From an uncultured Acidobacteriota bacterium (lineage in GTDB: Bacteria > Acidobacteriota > UBA6911 > RPQK01 > JAJDTT01), in NCBI GenBank assembly GCA_951812665.1, contig CATOST010000030.1:62001-126000 (forward strand): 64,000 nucleotides of DNA. Direction: 5' to 3'. Shown one piece after another: positions 32,445 to 39,935 of this stretch (the stretch's first letter is position 1; each line of letters starts with the position of its first letter). The position numbers and the translations under genes are program-made. Under the pieces are notes generated by a model. It was not told where the DNA came from. It did not search any database and saw only the letters and a program-made list of their open reading frames with translations.

Positions 32445-33404
32445 ATGGATCCTTTCGTACAAACTCAAATCGGAGACCTGATCGGCAAGACGCCCATGAT
32501 GCGGTTGGACCGGTTGGGCCGAAAAGGGCGGGCGACAATCCTGGCCAAGCTCGAGTACCTGAATCCGGGGGGCAGTGTGAAGGACCGGATTGCCCGGAGC
32601 ATGATCGATGCCGCCGAGGCTGAGGGGCGGCTTCGGCCTGGAACGGGGATCGTGGAAGCGACCAGCGGCAACACCGGCATCGGACTGGCCATGATCTGTG
32701 CGGAGCGGGGATATCGTCTGATCCTCACCATGCCGGAGACCATGAGCTTCGAAAGGCGATCTCTGGCCATCCGTTACGGAGCCGAGGTGGTGCTGACGCC
32801 GGGAAAGGAAGACATCCCGGGAGCAGTTCGACGGGCACGCGGGCTGGTGGCGCGCAACCCCGGCTGGATCGAGCTTCGCCAGTTCGAGAACCCGGCCAAC
32901 CCTCAGGTGCATCGGGAGACCACAGGACCCGAAATCCTGGAGACGACCGGCGGGAACATCGCCGCCCTGGTGGTGGGCGTGGGAACCGGGGGAACGATTA
33001 CCGGCGTCGGCGAGTTCCTGAAGGATCACGTCCCCGGCGTCCGGATCGTCGCCGTGGAGCCGGCCAATTCGGCCGTGCTCAGCGGCCGGCCGCCGGGACT
33101 GCACGCCATCGAAGGGATCGGCGCAGGGTTCATTCCTCCGGTCCTGAATCAGGAGGTGATCGACGAGGTGATTCCGGTCGACGAAAAAGACGCCTTCCGC
33201 ATGGCGCGGCGGCTGGCCCGGGAGGAATCGCTCCTGGTCGGCGTCTCCTCCGGCGCCGCCGTGCTGGCGGCCCGGCGCGTCGCCGAGCGTTTGTCCCCGG
33301 ACCAGCGCGTGGTCACCGTCCTTCCGGACACAGGCTCTCGATACTTCAGCGTGGAAGAGTATTTCAAGGAGGAGCGGGACTACGACGAGAGCCTGCTGCT
33401 TTGA
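32445..33404 (+). CDS. cysteine synthase (O-acetylserine sulfhydrylase)
   Basis: 319 residues. The PLP lysine is in NPGGSVKDR near residue 42, the substrate loop is TSGNTGIGLA, and the phosphate-binding loop is GVGTGGTITGVG; the C terminus ends VLPDTGSRYFS..EEYF. It condenses O-acetylserine with sulfide. The ATG at 32,445 begins MDPFVQTQIGDLIGKTP, the usual N terminus; an upstream in-frame extension is ignored. Its stop overlaps the TTG start of the exporter gene, so the two are translationally coupled. Confidence 0.92.
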   Translation: MDPFVQTQIGDLIGKTPMMRLDRLGRKGRATILAKLEYLNPGGSVKDRIARSMIDAAEAEGRLRPGTGIVEATSGNTGIGLAMICAERGYRLILTMPETMSFERRSLAIRYGAEVVLTPGKEDIPGAVRRARGLVARNPGWIELRQFENPANPQVHRETTGPEILETTGGNIAALVVGVGTGGTITGVGEFLKDHVPGVRIVAVEPANSAVLSGRPPGLHAIEGIGAGFIPPVLNQEVIDEVIPVDEKDAFRMARRLAREESLLVGVSSGAAVLAARRVAERLSPDQRVVTVLPDTGSRYFSVEEYFKEERDYDESLLL

Positions 33405-34555
33405 TCTGGAAATCTGACCTGAGCCGGTCCGAGCGGAAGTTCGAACGACAGTTCCGCAGGAAACTGGCGGTTCCCAAGAGGGTCTCCCGGTGGCCGGGCC
33501 TGCTGGTCTGCATCCTGCTGACCGGACTCGCGGCTTGGTTGAACCATCTGCCCTATCACCCTTTCACCACGAGCGACGGACTTCATCCCGTCAGCGAAGT
33601 CCTGCTGGCGCTGCTGTTGGGCATGGCCCTGCGGAATCTGGTTCGGGCATCCGCCGGCCTGAAACCCGGTGTGGACCTGGTGGTCAAGAAGCTGCTCCCC
33701 GTGGGAATCATCCTGCTGGGCGCCCGCTTGGATTTCTACACCATGCTTCAAGTCAGCCTGGACGTGCTGCTGGCGATTCTGGTCATCATCGCCGGCGTGG
33801 TGGCCAGTTCGTGGCTTCTGGGGCGTCTGCTGGGAGTGGGGGAAAGGCTCTCCCTGCTGCTCGGGGTGGGGACGGCCATCTGCGGCAGTTCCGCCATCGT
33901 GGCCATGGCGCCCGTCGTGGACGGAGAGGAACGAGACGTGGCACTATCCATCGCCATCGTCAACCTGATGGGCGTGCTGGCCATGCTTCTGTTTCCCCTC
34001 CTGGGCGCGCTCCTGGATTTGACCGCCTCCGCGTACGGCATCTGGTGCGGCCTCTCCATCCACGCCACCCCTCAGGTGCTGGCCGCCGGATTTGCCCACC
34101 ATCTGAACGGCCAACAGGCCGGCGAGCTCTCCACGATCGTCAAGCTCACGCGGATCTCCGTGCTGGGTCCCGCGGTCTTCGTCATCGGTTCCCTATACGC
34201 CCACAGGCGGCGCAGGGTAGCCGCCTTTCCCCGGCGCACCGTCCACTACGGGAAACTCCTGCCGAGCTTCGTCCTCCTCTTCCTGGGCATGGCGCTGCTT
34301 CGGACCCTGGGCTTCTTTCCGGAAGTCACCCTTCACCTGTCCGATCGATTCATCCTGGGCCCGGGAGACTACCGGGTGGATCTGGCCATGCTGCTGGGCA
34401 GCTCGGCCCGCTGGATCATCACGGGGGCCATGGCCGGAGTCGGACTAATGACCGATCTGCGGACCTTCAGAACGGGTGGGACCAAAGCCTTTTCCCTGGG
34501 TCTGGCCGCCACCGCCGTCATCGCTCTCCTGGGACTGGTGAAGGTCAGTTTGTGA
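33401..34555 (+). CDS. YeiH/UPF0324-family putative sulfate exporter
   Basis: 384 residues with about ten hydrophobic segments, beginning WPGLLVCILLTGLAAWLNHL and including PVGIILLGARLDFYTMLQVS, LLLGVGTAICGSSAIVAMAP and GVGLMTDLRTFRTGG, all characteristic of the UPF0324 family. The TTG start at 33,401 overlaps the stop of the cysteine synthase; no better start lies in the first 80 codons. Coupling to a sulfide-using enzyme suggests a sulfur-compound transporter, perhaps preventing sulfite/sulfate build-up. This is an inference from context. Confidence 0.85.
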   Translation: MIWKSDLSRSERKFERQFRRKLAVPKRVSRWPGLLVCILLTGLAAWLNHLPYHPFTTSDGLHPVSEVLLALLLGMALRNLVRASAGLKPGVDLVVKKLLPVGIILLGARLDFYTMLQVSLDVLLAILVIIAGVVASSWLLGRLLGVGERLSLLLGVGTAICGSSAIVAMAPVVDGEERDVALSIAIVNLMGVLAMLLFPLLGALLDLTASAYGIWCGLSIHATPQVLAAGFAHHLNGQQAGELSTIVKLTRISVLGPAVFVIGSLYAHRRRRVAAFPRRTVHYGKLLPSFVLLFLGMALLRTLGFFPEVTLHLSDRFILGPGDYRVDLAMLLGSSARWIITGAMAGVGLMTDLRTFRTGGTKAFSLGLAATAVIALLGLVKVSL

Positions 34556-34579
34556 TCCCTCCTGATTCCACAAGGCTCC

Positions 34580-34609
34580 TTGATAGCATCACACCCCCCC
34601 GGCGATAAT
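34580..34609 (+). promoter_or_regulatory. promoter of Gfo/Idh copy 1
   Basis: TTGATA (34580-34585), 18-base spacer, GATAAT (34604-34609). A leader with AAGGAGAAG leads to the ATG at 34,644. The same promoter with a 17-base spacer precedes the second copy. Confidence 0.75.
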
Positions 34610-34643
34610 GACGAATTACAGTAATTCACAAGGAGAAGCCACA

Positions 34644-35930
34644 ATGCCTGCCTCCATCGACCGTAGGCGTTTTTTGGGCAGCGCCGCCATCGGAGTAGCC
34701 GCCTCCGGACTTTCAGTCTCCGCCAAGAGCAACATCAAATACGATTCTCCCAACACCCGGGTGGTTGTCGGAATCATGGGAATGAGCCGAGGCAGGCGTT
34801 TGGCCGAGAGCTTCGGACAACAGCCCAACGTCCACATCAAATACGTCTGCGACGTCGACTCTCGCCGTCTGGACAAGGTGGCCCACACGGTCGAGCAGCA
34901 AACGGGAAGGGCGCCTCAGAAAGTCGGCGACTTCAGGCGGATCCTGGATGATCCCGAGGTGGACGCTCTGCTCAATGCCGGGCCCAACCACTGGCACGCC
35001 CCGGCCACCATCCTGGCCTGCTCGGCCGGCAAACACACTTACGTGGAGAAGCCGTGCAGCCACACCCCCCGCGAGGGAGAACTCATGGTCGCCGCTGCCC
35101 GCAAATACAATCGGGCCGTCCAGATGGGAACCCAGCGGCGTAGCTCTCCTGGGGCCCGAGAAGCCGTTCAACAGCTACGGGAAGGGGCCATCGGCCGCGT
35201 TTACATGGTTCGCACCTGGTACAGCAGCGGACGGGGCACGCTGGGCCGGGGCAAGGCGGCACCCGTCCCCGCCCACTTGGACTACGAACTCTGGCAGGGA
35301 CCGGCCACCCGTGTTCCCTACAAGGACAACCTGATCCACTACAACTGGCACTGGCACTGGCACTGGGGCAACGGCGAGCTGGGAAACAACGGCGTCCACA
35401 CCCTGGACCTTTGCCGCTGGGGAATGGGCGTCGACTACCCGATCCGGGTGACCTCCAGCGGCGGCCGTTATCTCTTCGACGATGACCAGGAGACCCCTGA
35501 CACGCACACCGTCTGCTACGAATTCGAAGGCAAGCGCTCCATCTCCTGGGCCGGTTTGAGCAACAACCGCCACAGTCCGGGATTCGTCACTTTCTATGGG
35601 GATCGCGGCGCTCTCGACCTGGGGAGAGGGTACTACGCCATCTACGACAAGGATGACAAACTGGTCACCAAGAAGGTAGACGGCAACTACGGAGACATCC
35701 CCCACGCCCAGAACTTTCTGGCGGCAATCCGCAACGGCGATTCCATGATCTGCAACGCCGAGATCCTTGAGGCGCACAAGAGCACGCTCATGTGCCACCT
35801 GGGCAACATCGCTCACCGCACGGGGCGGAATCTCAGGTGCGACCCCAGCAACGGCCACATCCTGGGAGACGAAGAAGCCATGGGCTACTGGTCCAAGGAA
35901 TACGCCAAGGGATGGGAACCCAAGGTCTAG
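34644..35930 (+). CDS. Tat-exported Gfo/Idh/MocA-family oxidoreductase, copy 1
   Basis: 428 residues with a Tat signal (DRRRFLGSAAIGVAASGLSV). A Rossmann NAD(P) domain follows (VVVGIMGMSRGRRLAESFGQ), then CSAGKHTYVEKPCSHTP with the EKP motif typical of the family and the C-terminal sheet domain with NNGVHTLDLCRWGMG. Tat export suggests a tightly bound cofactor, as in glucose-fructose oxidoreductase. Together with the DUF1080 hydrolase downstream, oxidation of glycosides at C3 is a plausible role. The ATG is fixed by AAGGAGAAG. Confidence 0.88.
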   Translation: MPASIDRRRFLGSAAIGVAASGLSVSAKSNIKYDSPNTRVVVGIMGMSRGRRLAESFGQQPNVHIKYVCDVDSRRLDKVAHTVEQQTGRAPQKVGDFRRILDDPEVDALLNAGPNHWHAPATILACSAGKHTYVEKPCSHTPREGELMVAAARKYNRAVQMGTQRRSSPGAREAVQQLREGAIGRVYMVRTWYSSGRGTLGRGKAAPVPAHLDYELWQGPATRVPYKDNLIHYNWHWHWHWGNGELGNNGVHTLDLCRWGMGVDYPIRVTSSGGRYLFDDDQETPDTHTVCYEFEGKRSISWAGLSNNRHSPGFVTFYGDRGALDLGRGYYAIYDKDDKLVTKKVDGNYGDIPHAQNFLAAIRNGDSMICNAEILEAHKSTLMCHLGNIAHRTGRNLRCDPSNGHILGDEEAMGYWSKEYAKGWEPKV

Positions 35931-35961
35931 GACCCGCGAGCACCGAATTCCATATGGCGGC

Positions 35962-35990
35962 TTGATAGCATCACACACCCCGGCGATAAT
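35962..35990 (+). promoter_or_regulatory. promoter of Gfo/Idh copy 2
   Basis: TTGATA (35962-35967), 17-base spacer, GATAAT (35985-35990). The sequence from CTTGATAGCATCACA through GGCGATAATGACGA is nearly the same as upstream of copy 1, so promoter and leader were duplicated with the gene. Confidence 0.75.
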
Positions 35991-36024
35991 GACGATTCAC
36001 GGTAATTCGCAAGGAGGAGCCACA

Positions 36025-37314
36025 ATGTCTGAATCCATCGACCGGAGACGTTTTCTGGGCAGCGCCGCCATCGGGGTCGCCGCCTCCGGACTGTCCGTCT
36101 CCGCCAAGAGCAACATCAAGTACGATTCTCCCAACACCCGGGTCGTCGTCGGAATCATGGGAATGAGCCGAGGCAGACGATTGGCGGAGAGCTTCGGACA
36201 ACAGCCAAACGTCCACATCAAATACGTCTGCGACGTCGATTCGCGCCGTCTGGACAAGGTGGCCCACACCGTCGAGCAGCAGACCGGAAAGGCGCCTCAA
36301 AAAGTCGGAGACTTCAGGCGAATCCTGGACGACCCTGAAGTGGACGCTCTGCTCAACTCCGGGCCCAACCACTGGCACGCCCCGGCCACCATCCTGGCCT
36401 GTTCCGCCGGCAAGCACGCCTACGTGGAGAAACCGTGCAGCCACACCCCCGGCGAGGGCGAACTCATGATCGCCGCCGCCCGCAAGTACAACCGGGCGGT
36501 CCAGATGGGGACGCAGCGCCGAAGCTCCCCCGGAACCCGCGAGGCGGTCCAGCAACTGCGGGAAGGGGCCATCGGCCGGGTCTACATGGTCCGCACCTGG
36601 TACAACAGCGGCCGGGGCACCCTGGGCCGGGGCAAACGGACATCCGTCCCCGCCCACTTGGACTACGAACTCTGGCAGGGACCGGCCACCCGCGTCCCCT
36701 ACAAGGACAACCTGATCCACTACAACTGGCACTGGCATTGGCACTGGGGCAACGGCGAGCTGGGCAACAACGGTGTCCACACCCTGGACCTGTGCCGATG
36801 GGGAATGGGCGTCGATTACCCGATCAAAGTGACCTCCAGCGGCGGCCGCTATCTCTTCGACGACGATCAGGAGACTCCCGACACCCACACCGTCTGCTAC
36901 GAATTCGAAGGCAAGCGATCCATCTCCTGGGCCGGTTTGAGCAACAACCGCCACAGCCCCGGTTTCATCACCTTTTACGGGGACCGGGGAGCTCTGGACC
37001 TGGGAACGAAGGGGTCCTACGCCATCTACGACAAGGGCGACAACCTGGTCGCGAAGAAGGGGGAAGACACCTACGGAGACCTCCCCCACGCCCGGAACTT
37101 CCTGGCGGCGATCCGCAACGACGACCCCACGATCTGCAACGCCGAGATCCTCGAGGCCCACAAGAGCACTCTCATGTGCCACCTGGGCAACATCGCTCAT
37201 CGCACGGGCCGGAACCTCAAGTGCGACTCCAGCAACGGCCATATCCTGGGCGACAATGAGGCCATGGGCTACTGGTCCAAGGAATACGCCAAGGGCTGGG
37301 AACCCAAGGTCTAG
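36025..37314 (+). CDS. Tat-exported Gfo/Idh/MocA-family oxidoreductase, copy 2
   Basis: 429 residues, almost identical to copy 1 through the Tat signal, Rossmann fold and EKPCSHTPGEGE region. It diverges mainly in a short patch around residue 331 (LGTKGSYAIYDKGDNLVAKK instead of LGRGYYAIYDKDDKLVTKK). The start has AAGGAGGAG upstream. This is a recent tandem duplicate under its own promoter; both copies are intact, so dosage or slight specialisation may be selected. The gene ends at a hairpin shared with the convergent DUF1080 gene. Confidence 0.88.
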   Translation: MSESIDRRRFLGSAAIGVAASGLSVSAKSNIKYDSPNTRVVVGIMGMSRGRRLAESFGQQPNVHIKYVCDVDSRRLDKVAHTVEQQTGKAPQKVGDFRRILDDPEVDALLNSGPNHWHAPATILACSAGKHAYVEKPCSHTPGEGELMIAAARKYNRAVQMGTQRRSSPGTREAVQQLREGAIGRVYMVRTWYNSGRGTLGRGKRTSVPAHLDYELWQGPATRVPYKDNLIHYNWHWHWHWGNGELGNNGVHTLDLCRWGMGVDYPIKVTSSGGRYLFDDDQETPDTHTVCYEFEGKRSISWAGLSNNRHSPGFITFYGDRGALDLGTKGSYAIYDKGDNLVAKKGEDTYGDLPHARNFLAAIRNDDPTICNAEILEAHKSTLMCHLGNIAHRTGRNLKCDSSNGHILGDNEAMGYWSKEYAKGWEPKV

Positions 37315-37328
37315 CTCGAAATTCTCAC

Positions 37329-37352
37329 CGGGGGGGCCGTCAGGCTCCCCCG
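37329..37352. terminator. hairpin between convergent genes
   Basis: CGGGGGGGCC, loop GTCA, GGCTCCCCCG: a ten-base stem with one G-T pair. It lies 15 bases past the stop of Gfo/Idh copy 2 and before the stop of the DUF1080 gene. There is no T-run, so it may act as a transcript 3' stabiliser or a weak bidirectional terminator. Confidence 0.6.
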
Positions 37353-37404
37353 TTCATCCGTCCTCGGTACGGCAACGACGATACGGCGTGCGGGCCCGGT
37401 GTGT

Positions 37405-38124
37405 TCAGGGCTGATACGGCAGGCGCCGGATCCAGATGTTCCGGAATCGAACCGGACTGCCATGGGCCTGCAGCTTCAGCGGCCCCTCCGAAACCATGGG
37501 GTTGCGCCGACCCGCGCCCGTCCCTTCCTTCAGGGTGCGCTCGTATTGCACCAGGACTCCGTTGTGAAGGATGGTGAACCGGGCCGGCTTCACCACTCGT
37601 CCCGATCTCCGGTCCAGCCGGGCAGCGCGAAACAGGATGTCGTAGGTCTGCCATTCGCCCGGCGCCCGGGTCACATTGACCATGGGTGCGTAAAGGTTGA
37701 AGAGCGAGGCGCACTGTTGTTTCGCAGTGAATCGGTTGGAGTTGTGGGAATCCAGGATCTGGACCTCGTACAGGTTGTGGAAGTAGAGTCCGCTGTTGCC
37801 GTGGGCCGAGTCGTCCGACGGGAGATTGAACTCGACGTGAACCTGGGCGTCGCGGAACCAATCCTTGCTGATGATGTCGTGATCCCCCGCAATCAGCACG
37901 CCGTCCTCCACCTTCCAGTCTGCCCGACTGCCATCCGGCTGGGTGAAGCGGACGTTGCCGGAGCCGTCGAACAGAACCAGGGCGTCGGCAGGTGGGCGGC
38001 CATCGGAATCGGTCCCCACCACCGGCAGGACGGGCACGTACCTCTGGGCCGGGACCTCCGCGACGGAGAACAATGGCAAAACGCACAAAATGAAGGTGGC
38101 CGGAAACCGGCGATGTGGAACCAT
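37405..38124 (-). CDS. secreted DUF1080 protein, 3-keto-disaccharide hydrolase-like
   Basis: 239 residues with a Sec signal (FILCVLPLFSVAEVPAQ). The concanavalin-like DUF1080 fold is shown by LVLFDGSGNVRF, DWKVEDGVLIAGDHDIISKD, HVEFNLPS and GNSGLYFHNLYEVQILDS. The family includes hydrolases that cleave 3-keto-glycosides after oxidation by Gfo/Idh enzymes. Two exported Gfo/Idh oxidoreductases converge on it here, which fits such a two-step glycoside cleavage outside the cytoplasm. Confidence 0.85.
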   Translation of the reverse strand: MVPHRRFPATFILCVLPLFSVAEVPAQRYVPVLPVVGTDSDGRPPADALVLFDGSGNVRFTQPDGSRADWKVEDGVLIAGDHDIISKDWFRDAQVHVEFNLPSDDSAHGNSGLYFHNLYEVQILDSHNSNRFTAKQQCASLFNLYAPMVNVTRAPGEWQTYDILFRAARLDRRSGRVVKPARFTILHNGVLVQYERTLKEGTGAGRRNPMVSEGPLKLQAHGSPVRFRNIWIRRLPYQP

Positions 38125-38225
38125 GGACCCGAGTATTTCAGTCCCGGGCCACCCGAATCAAGGGTTATGACGGTGTGTCGCGTGGCTCCGTATCGAAAGG
38201 ATCCTCTCTCCTCATTCGTCCGTAG

Positions 38226-38231
38226 TAGACT
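38226..38231 (+). promoter_or_regulatory. candidate -10 element (TAGACT) of the thioesterase gene
   Basis: GTAGTAGACTGGG at 38223-38235 matches the string before the DUF2007 gene exactly. A start near 38,238 would leave a leader with GGAG about 12 bases before the ATG at 38,257. No clear -35 is present. Confidence 0.4.
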
Positions 38232-38256
38232 GGGAGCCTTGGAGCCCGGTGACATC

Positions 38257-38682
38257 ATGACGATTCGAGACCGTATCGCTGAAACCCGCTTCCGGGTGCG
38301 TTACGCCGAGACCGACCAGATGGGATTCGCTCACCATTCCAACCATCTGATCTGGTTCGAAGTTGCTCGACTCGAGTTCTTTCGGGAGTTGGGCTTGAGC
38401 TACGAGCGTCTGGAACGGGAATCGCAGACGTTCCTTCCGGTTGTGGAAATCAATTGCCGCTACATGAAACCACTCTTTTACGACCGCGAGTTCGTGATAC
38501 GGACCCGTCTCAAGCGCTTGGGCCGGCGGGGCATGACCTTCGGTTACCGGATCGTGGACCCCACCGGAAACGTGAACTACGCCCGCGGTGAAAGCCGGCA
38601 CATTGCCACCAATCGGAACGGCCGGCCATGCACCTTCCCCAACGACTTTCTGCGAGCCTGCCGTCCCGATGATGTTCCGTAA
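38257..38682 (+). CDS. YbgC/4HBT-family acyl-CoA thioesterase
   Basis: 141-residue hot-dog-fold thioesterase. The active-site motif is YAETDQMGFAHHSNHLIWFE (residues 15-34), with the Asp and His positions conserved; VVEINCRYMKPLFYDREFVI follows. YbgC-type enzymes hydrolyse acyl-CoA or acyl-ACP esters and can interact with the phospholipid synthesis machinery. The frame is open upstream, but homology and GGAG fix this ATG. Confidence 0.85.
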   Translation: MTIRDRIAETRFRVRYAETDQMGFAHHSNHLIWFEVARLEFFRELGLSYERLERESQTFLPVVEINCRYMKPLFYDREFVIRTRLKRLGRRGMTFGYRIVDPTGNVNYARGESRHIATNRNGRPCTFPNDFLRACRPDDVP

Positions 38683-38763
38683 CAGCCGGGAGTGGAATCG
38701 GTGGGAACGCCGGCGCGCTGTGCGATTCGTATACCGGTTCGTCATTCGTCCCTTCTCAGCAGC

Positions 38764-39519
38764 ATGACCGGCCCCAACGAAATCACACCATGGCACCGGC
38801 GGATGATGACCCGGCTGCCCCGTTGGCTGCACCGGCTGATTCTCCGGTTCGAGGCCTTGATCGAGGACCGTGTGGCCGAGTTCGCCCGCTCGCTGCCGGC
38901 CGGGACCCGGGTGCTGGACGCGGGAGCCGGCGAGTGCCGATACGCCCGCGAATTCTCCCATTGCCATTACGTGGCGGTGGACCTGGCCGTGGGAGACGCC
39001 GATTGGGACTACTCTCGGCTTGACGGAGTAGCGGATCTGGCGCGGCTGCCGTTTAGAGATGATTCCTTCGGCGCGGCCATCAACATCGTGGTCCTGGAAC
39101 ACGTTCGGGACCCCCGGGCGGTGTTGGAAGAGCTGAGCCGGGTGTTGGCTCCGGGTGCCCGCCTGCTTCTCGCGGCGCCCCAGGAATGGGGAGTCCATCA
39201 GGCTCCCCACGACTACTTCCGCTATACCCGGCCCGGCCTCCGTTGGCTGATGCAGCGGGCCGGTCTTACCGACATTGCCATCGAAGCCGGCGGCGGATTC
39301 TTCACGCTTCTGGGAAGGCGGTTGCTGGATTCGACACTCTACTTCCAGGGAGGATGGCGGTGGCTGCTGTTCCCTTTGGCTGCCGTCCTGGGCGGAGTCT
39401 TGGGAATTCTCCTGCCCCTTCTCGACTTCCTGGACCCAACCCGAAACACGACGCTGGGCTATGTCTGTACGGCCAGAAAGCCGAGCTCGAAAAACACACC
39501 CATGGAGATGAGTCGATGA
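38764..39519 (+). CDS. SAM-dependent methyltransferase with C-terminal hydrophobic segment
   Basis: About 251 residues from the ATG at 38,764; an ATG at 38,692 would add 24 residues. The class I fold is shown by VLDAGAGECRYAREF (motif I), VAVDLA and LPFRDDSFGAAINIVVLEHV, then LAPGARLLLAAP. A C-terminal stretch (WRWLLFPLAAVLGGVLGILL) could associate with the membrane. It lies between a thioesterase and RidA. It overlaps ridA by ATGA, so the two are translationally coupled. The substrate is unknown. Confidence 0.8.
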   Translation: MTGPNEITPWHRRMMTRLPRWLHRLILRFEALIEDRVAEFARSLPAGTRVLDAGAGECRYAREFSHCHYVAVDLAVGDADWDYSRLDGVADLARLPFRDDSFGAAINIVVLEHVRDPRAVLEELSRVLAPGARLLLAAPQEWGVHQAPHDYFRYTRPGLRWLMQRAGLTDIAIEAGGGFFTLLGRRLLDSTLYFQGGWRWLLFPLAAVLGGVLGILLPLLDFLDPTRNTTLGYVCTARKPSSKNTPMEMSR

Positions 39520-39935
39520 GCCCAAAAAAACGAACCGCCATCAATCCGCCGAAGCTAAACCCTCCAGGCGGAGAATACTCCTACGCCGTGAGTGCAAGAG
39601 GCTTTCTCTTCATTGCCGGTCAGACCGCCTCTTCACCCGAAGGCAAGCTGGTGGGAGAAGGAGATGCCGGGGCCCAGACGCGGCAGGTCTTCGAGAACAT
39701 CGGCCGGGTTCTCGAAGGCGCCGGCGCCTCCTTCAGTGACGTGGTGGAGTTCACCACCTACCTGGTGGGTGTGGAGTCGGTCGGTCCCTTTCTGGAGGCC
39801 CGCCGGGAGTTGTTCCCTTCCCTCTATCCTGAGGGGGATTACCCCACCAACACTCTGATCAACATCGAGTCACTGGCCGGCTCCAAGGCCCTGGTGGAAA
39901 TCAAGACCGTGGCGGTTCTTCCCGAATCGGACTGA
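39516..39935 (+). CDS. RidA-family reactive-intermediate deaminase
   Basis: 139 residues. The family core is present: INPPKLNPPGGEYSYAVSAR, GFLFIAGQTASSPEGKLVGE, QTRQVFENIGRVLEGAGAS, and NTLINIESLA. The canonical Arg105 position reads within YPTNTLINIE, as in other non-RidA subgroups, so the enamine deaminase activity is uncertain. It starts inside the methyltransferase stop and its end overlaps the convergent glycosyltransferase gene by 35 bases. Confidence 0.82.
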   Translation: MSPKKRTAINPPKLNPPGGEYSYAVSARGFLFIAGQTASSPEGKLVGEGDAGAQTRQVFENIGRVLEGAGASFSDVVEFTTYLVGVESVGPFLEARRELFPSLYPEGDYPTNTLINIESLAGSKALVEIKTVAVLPESD

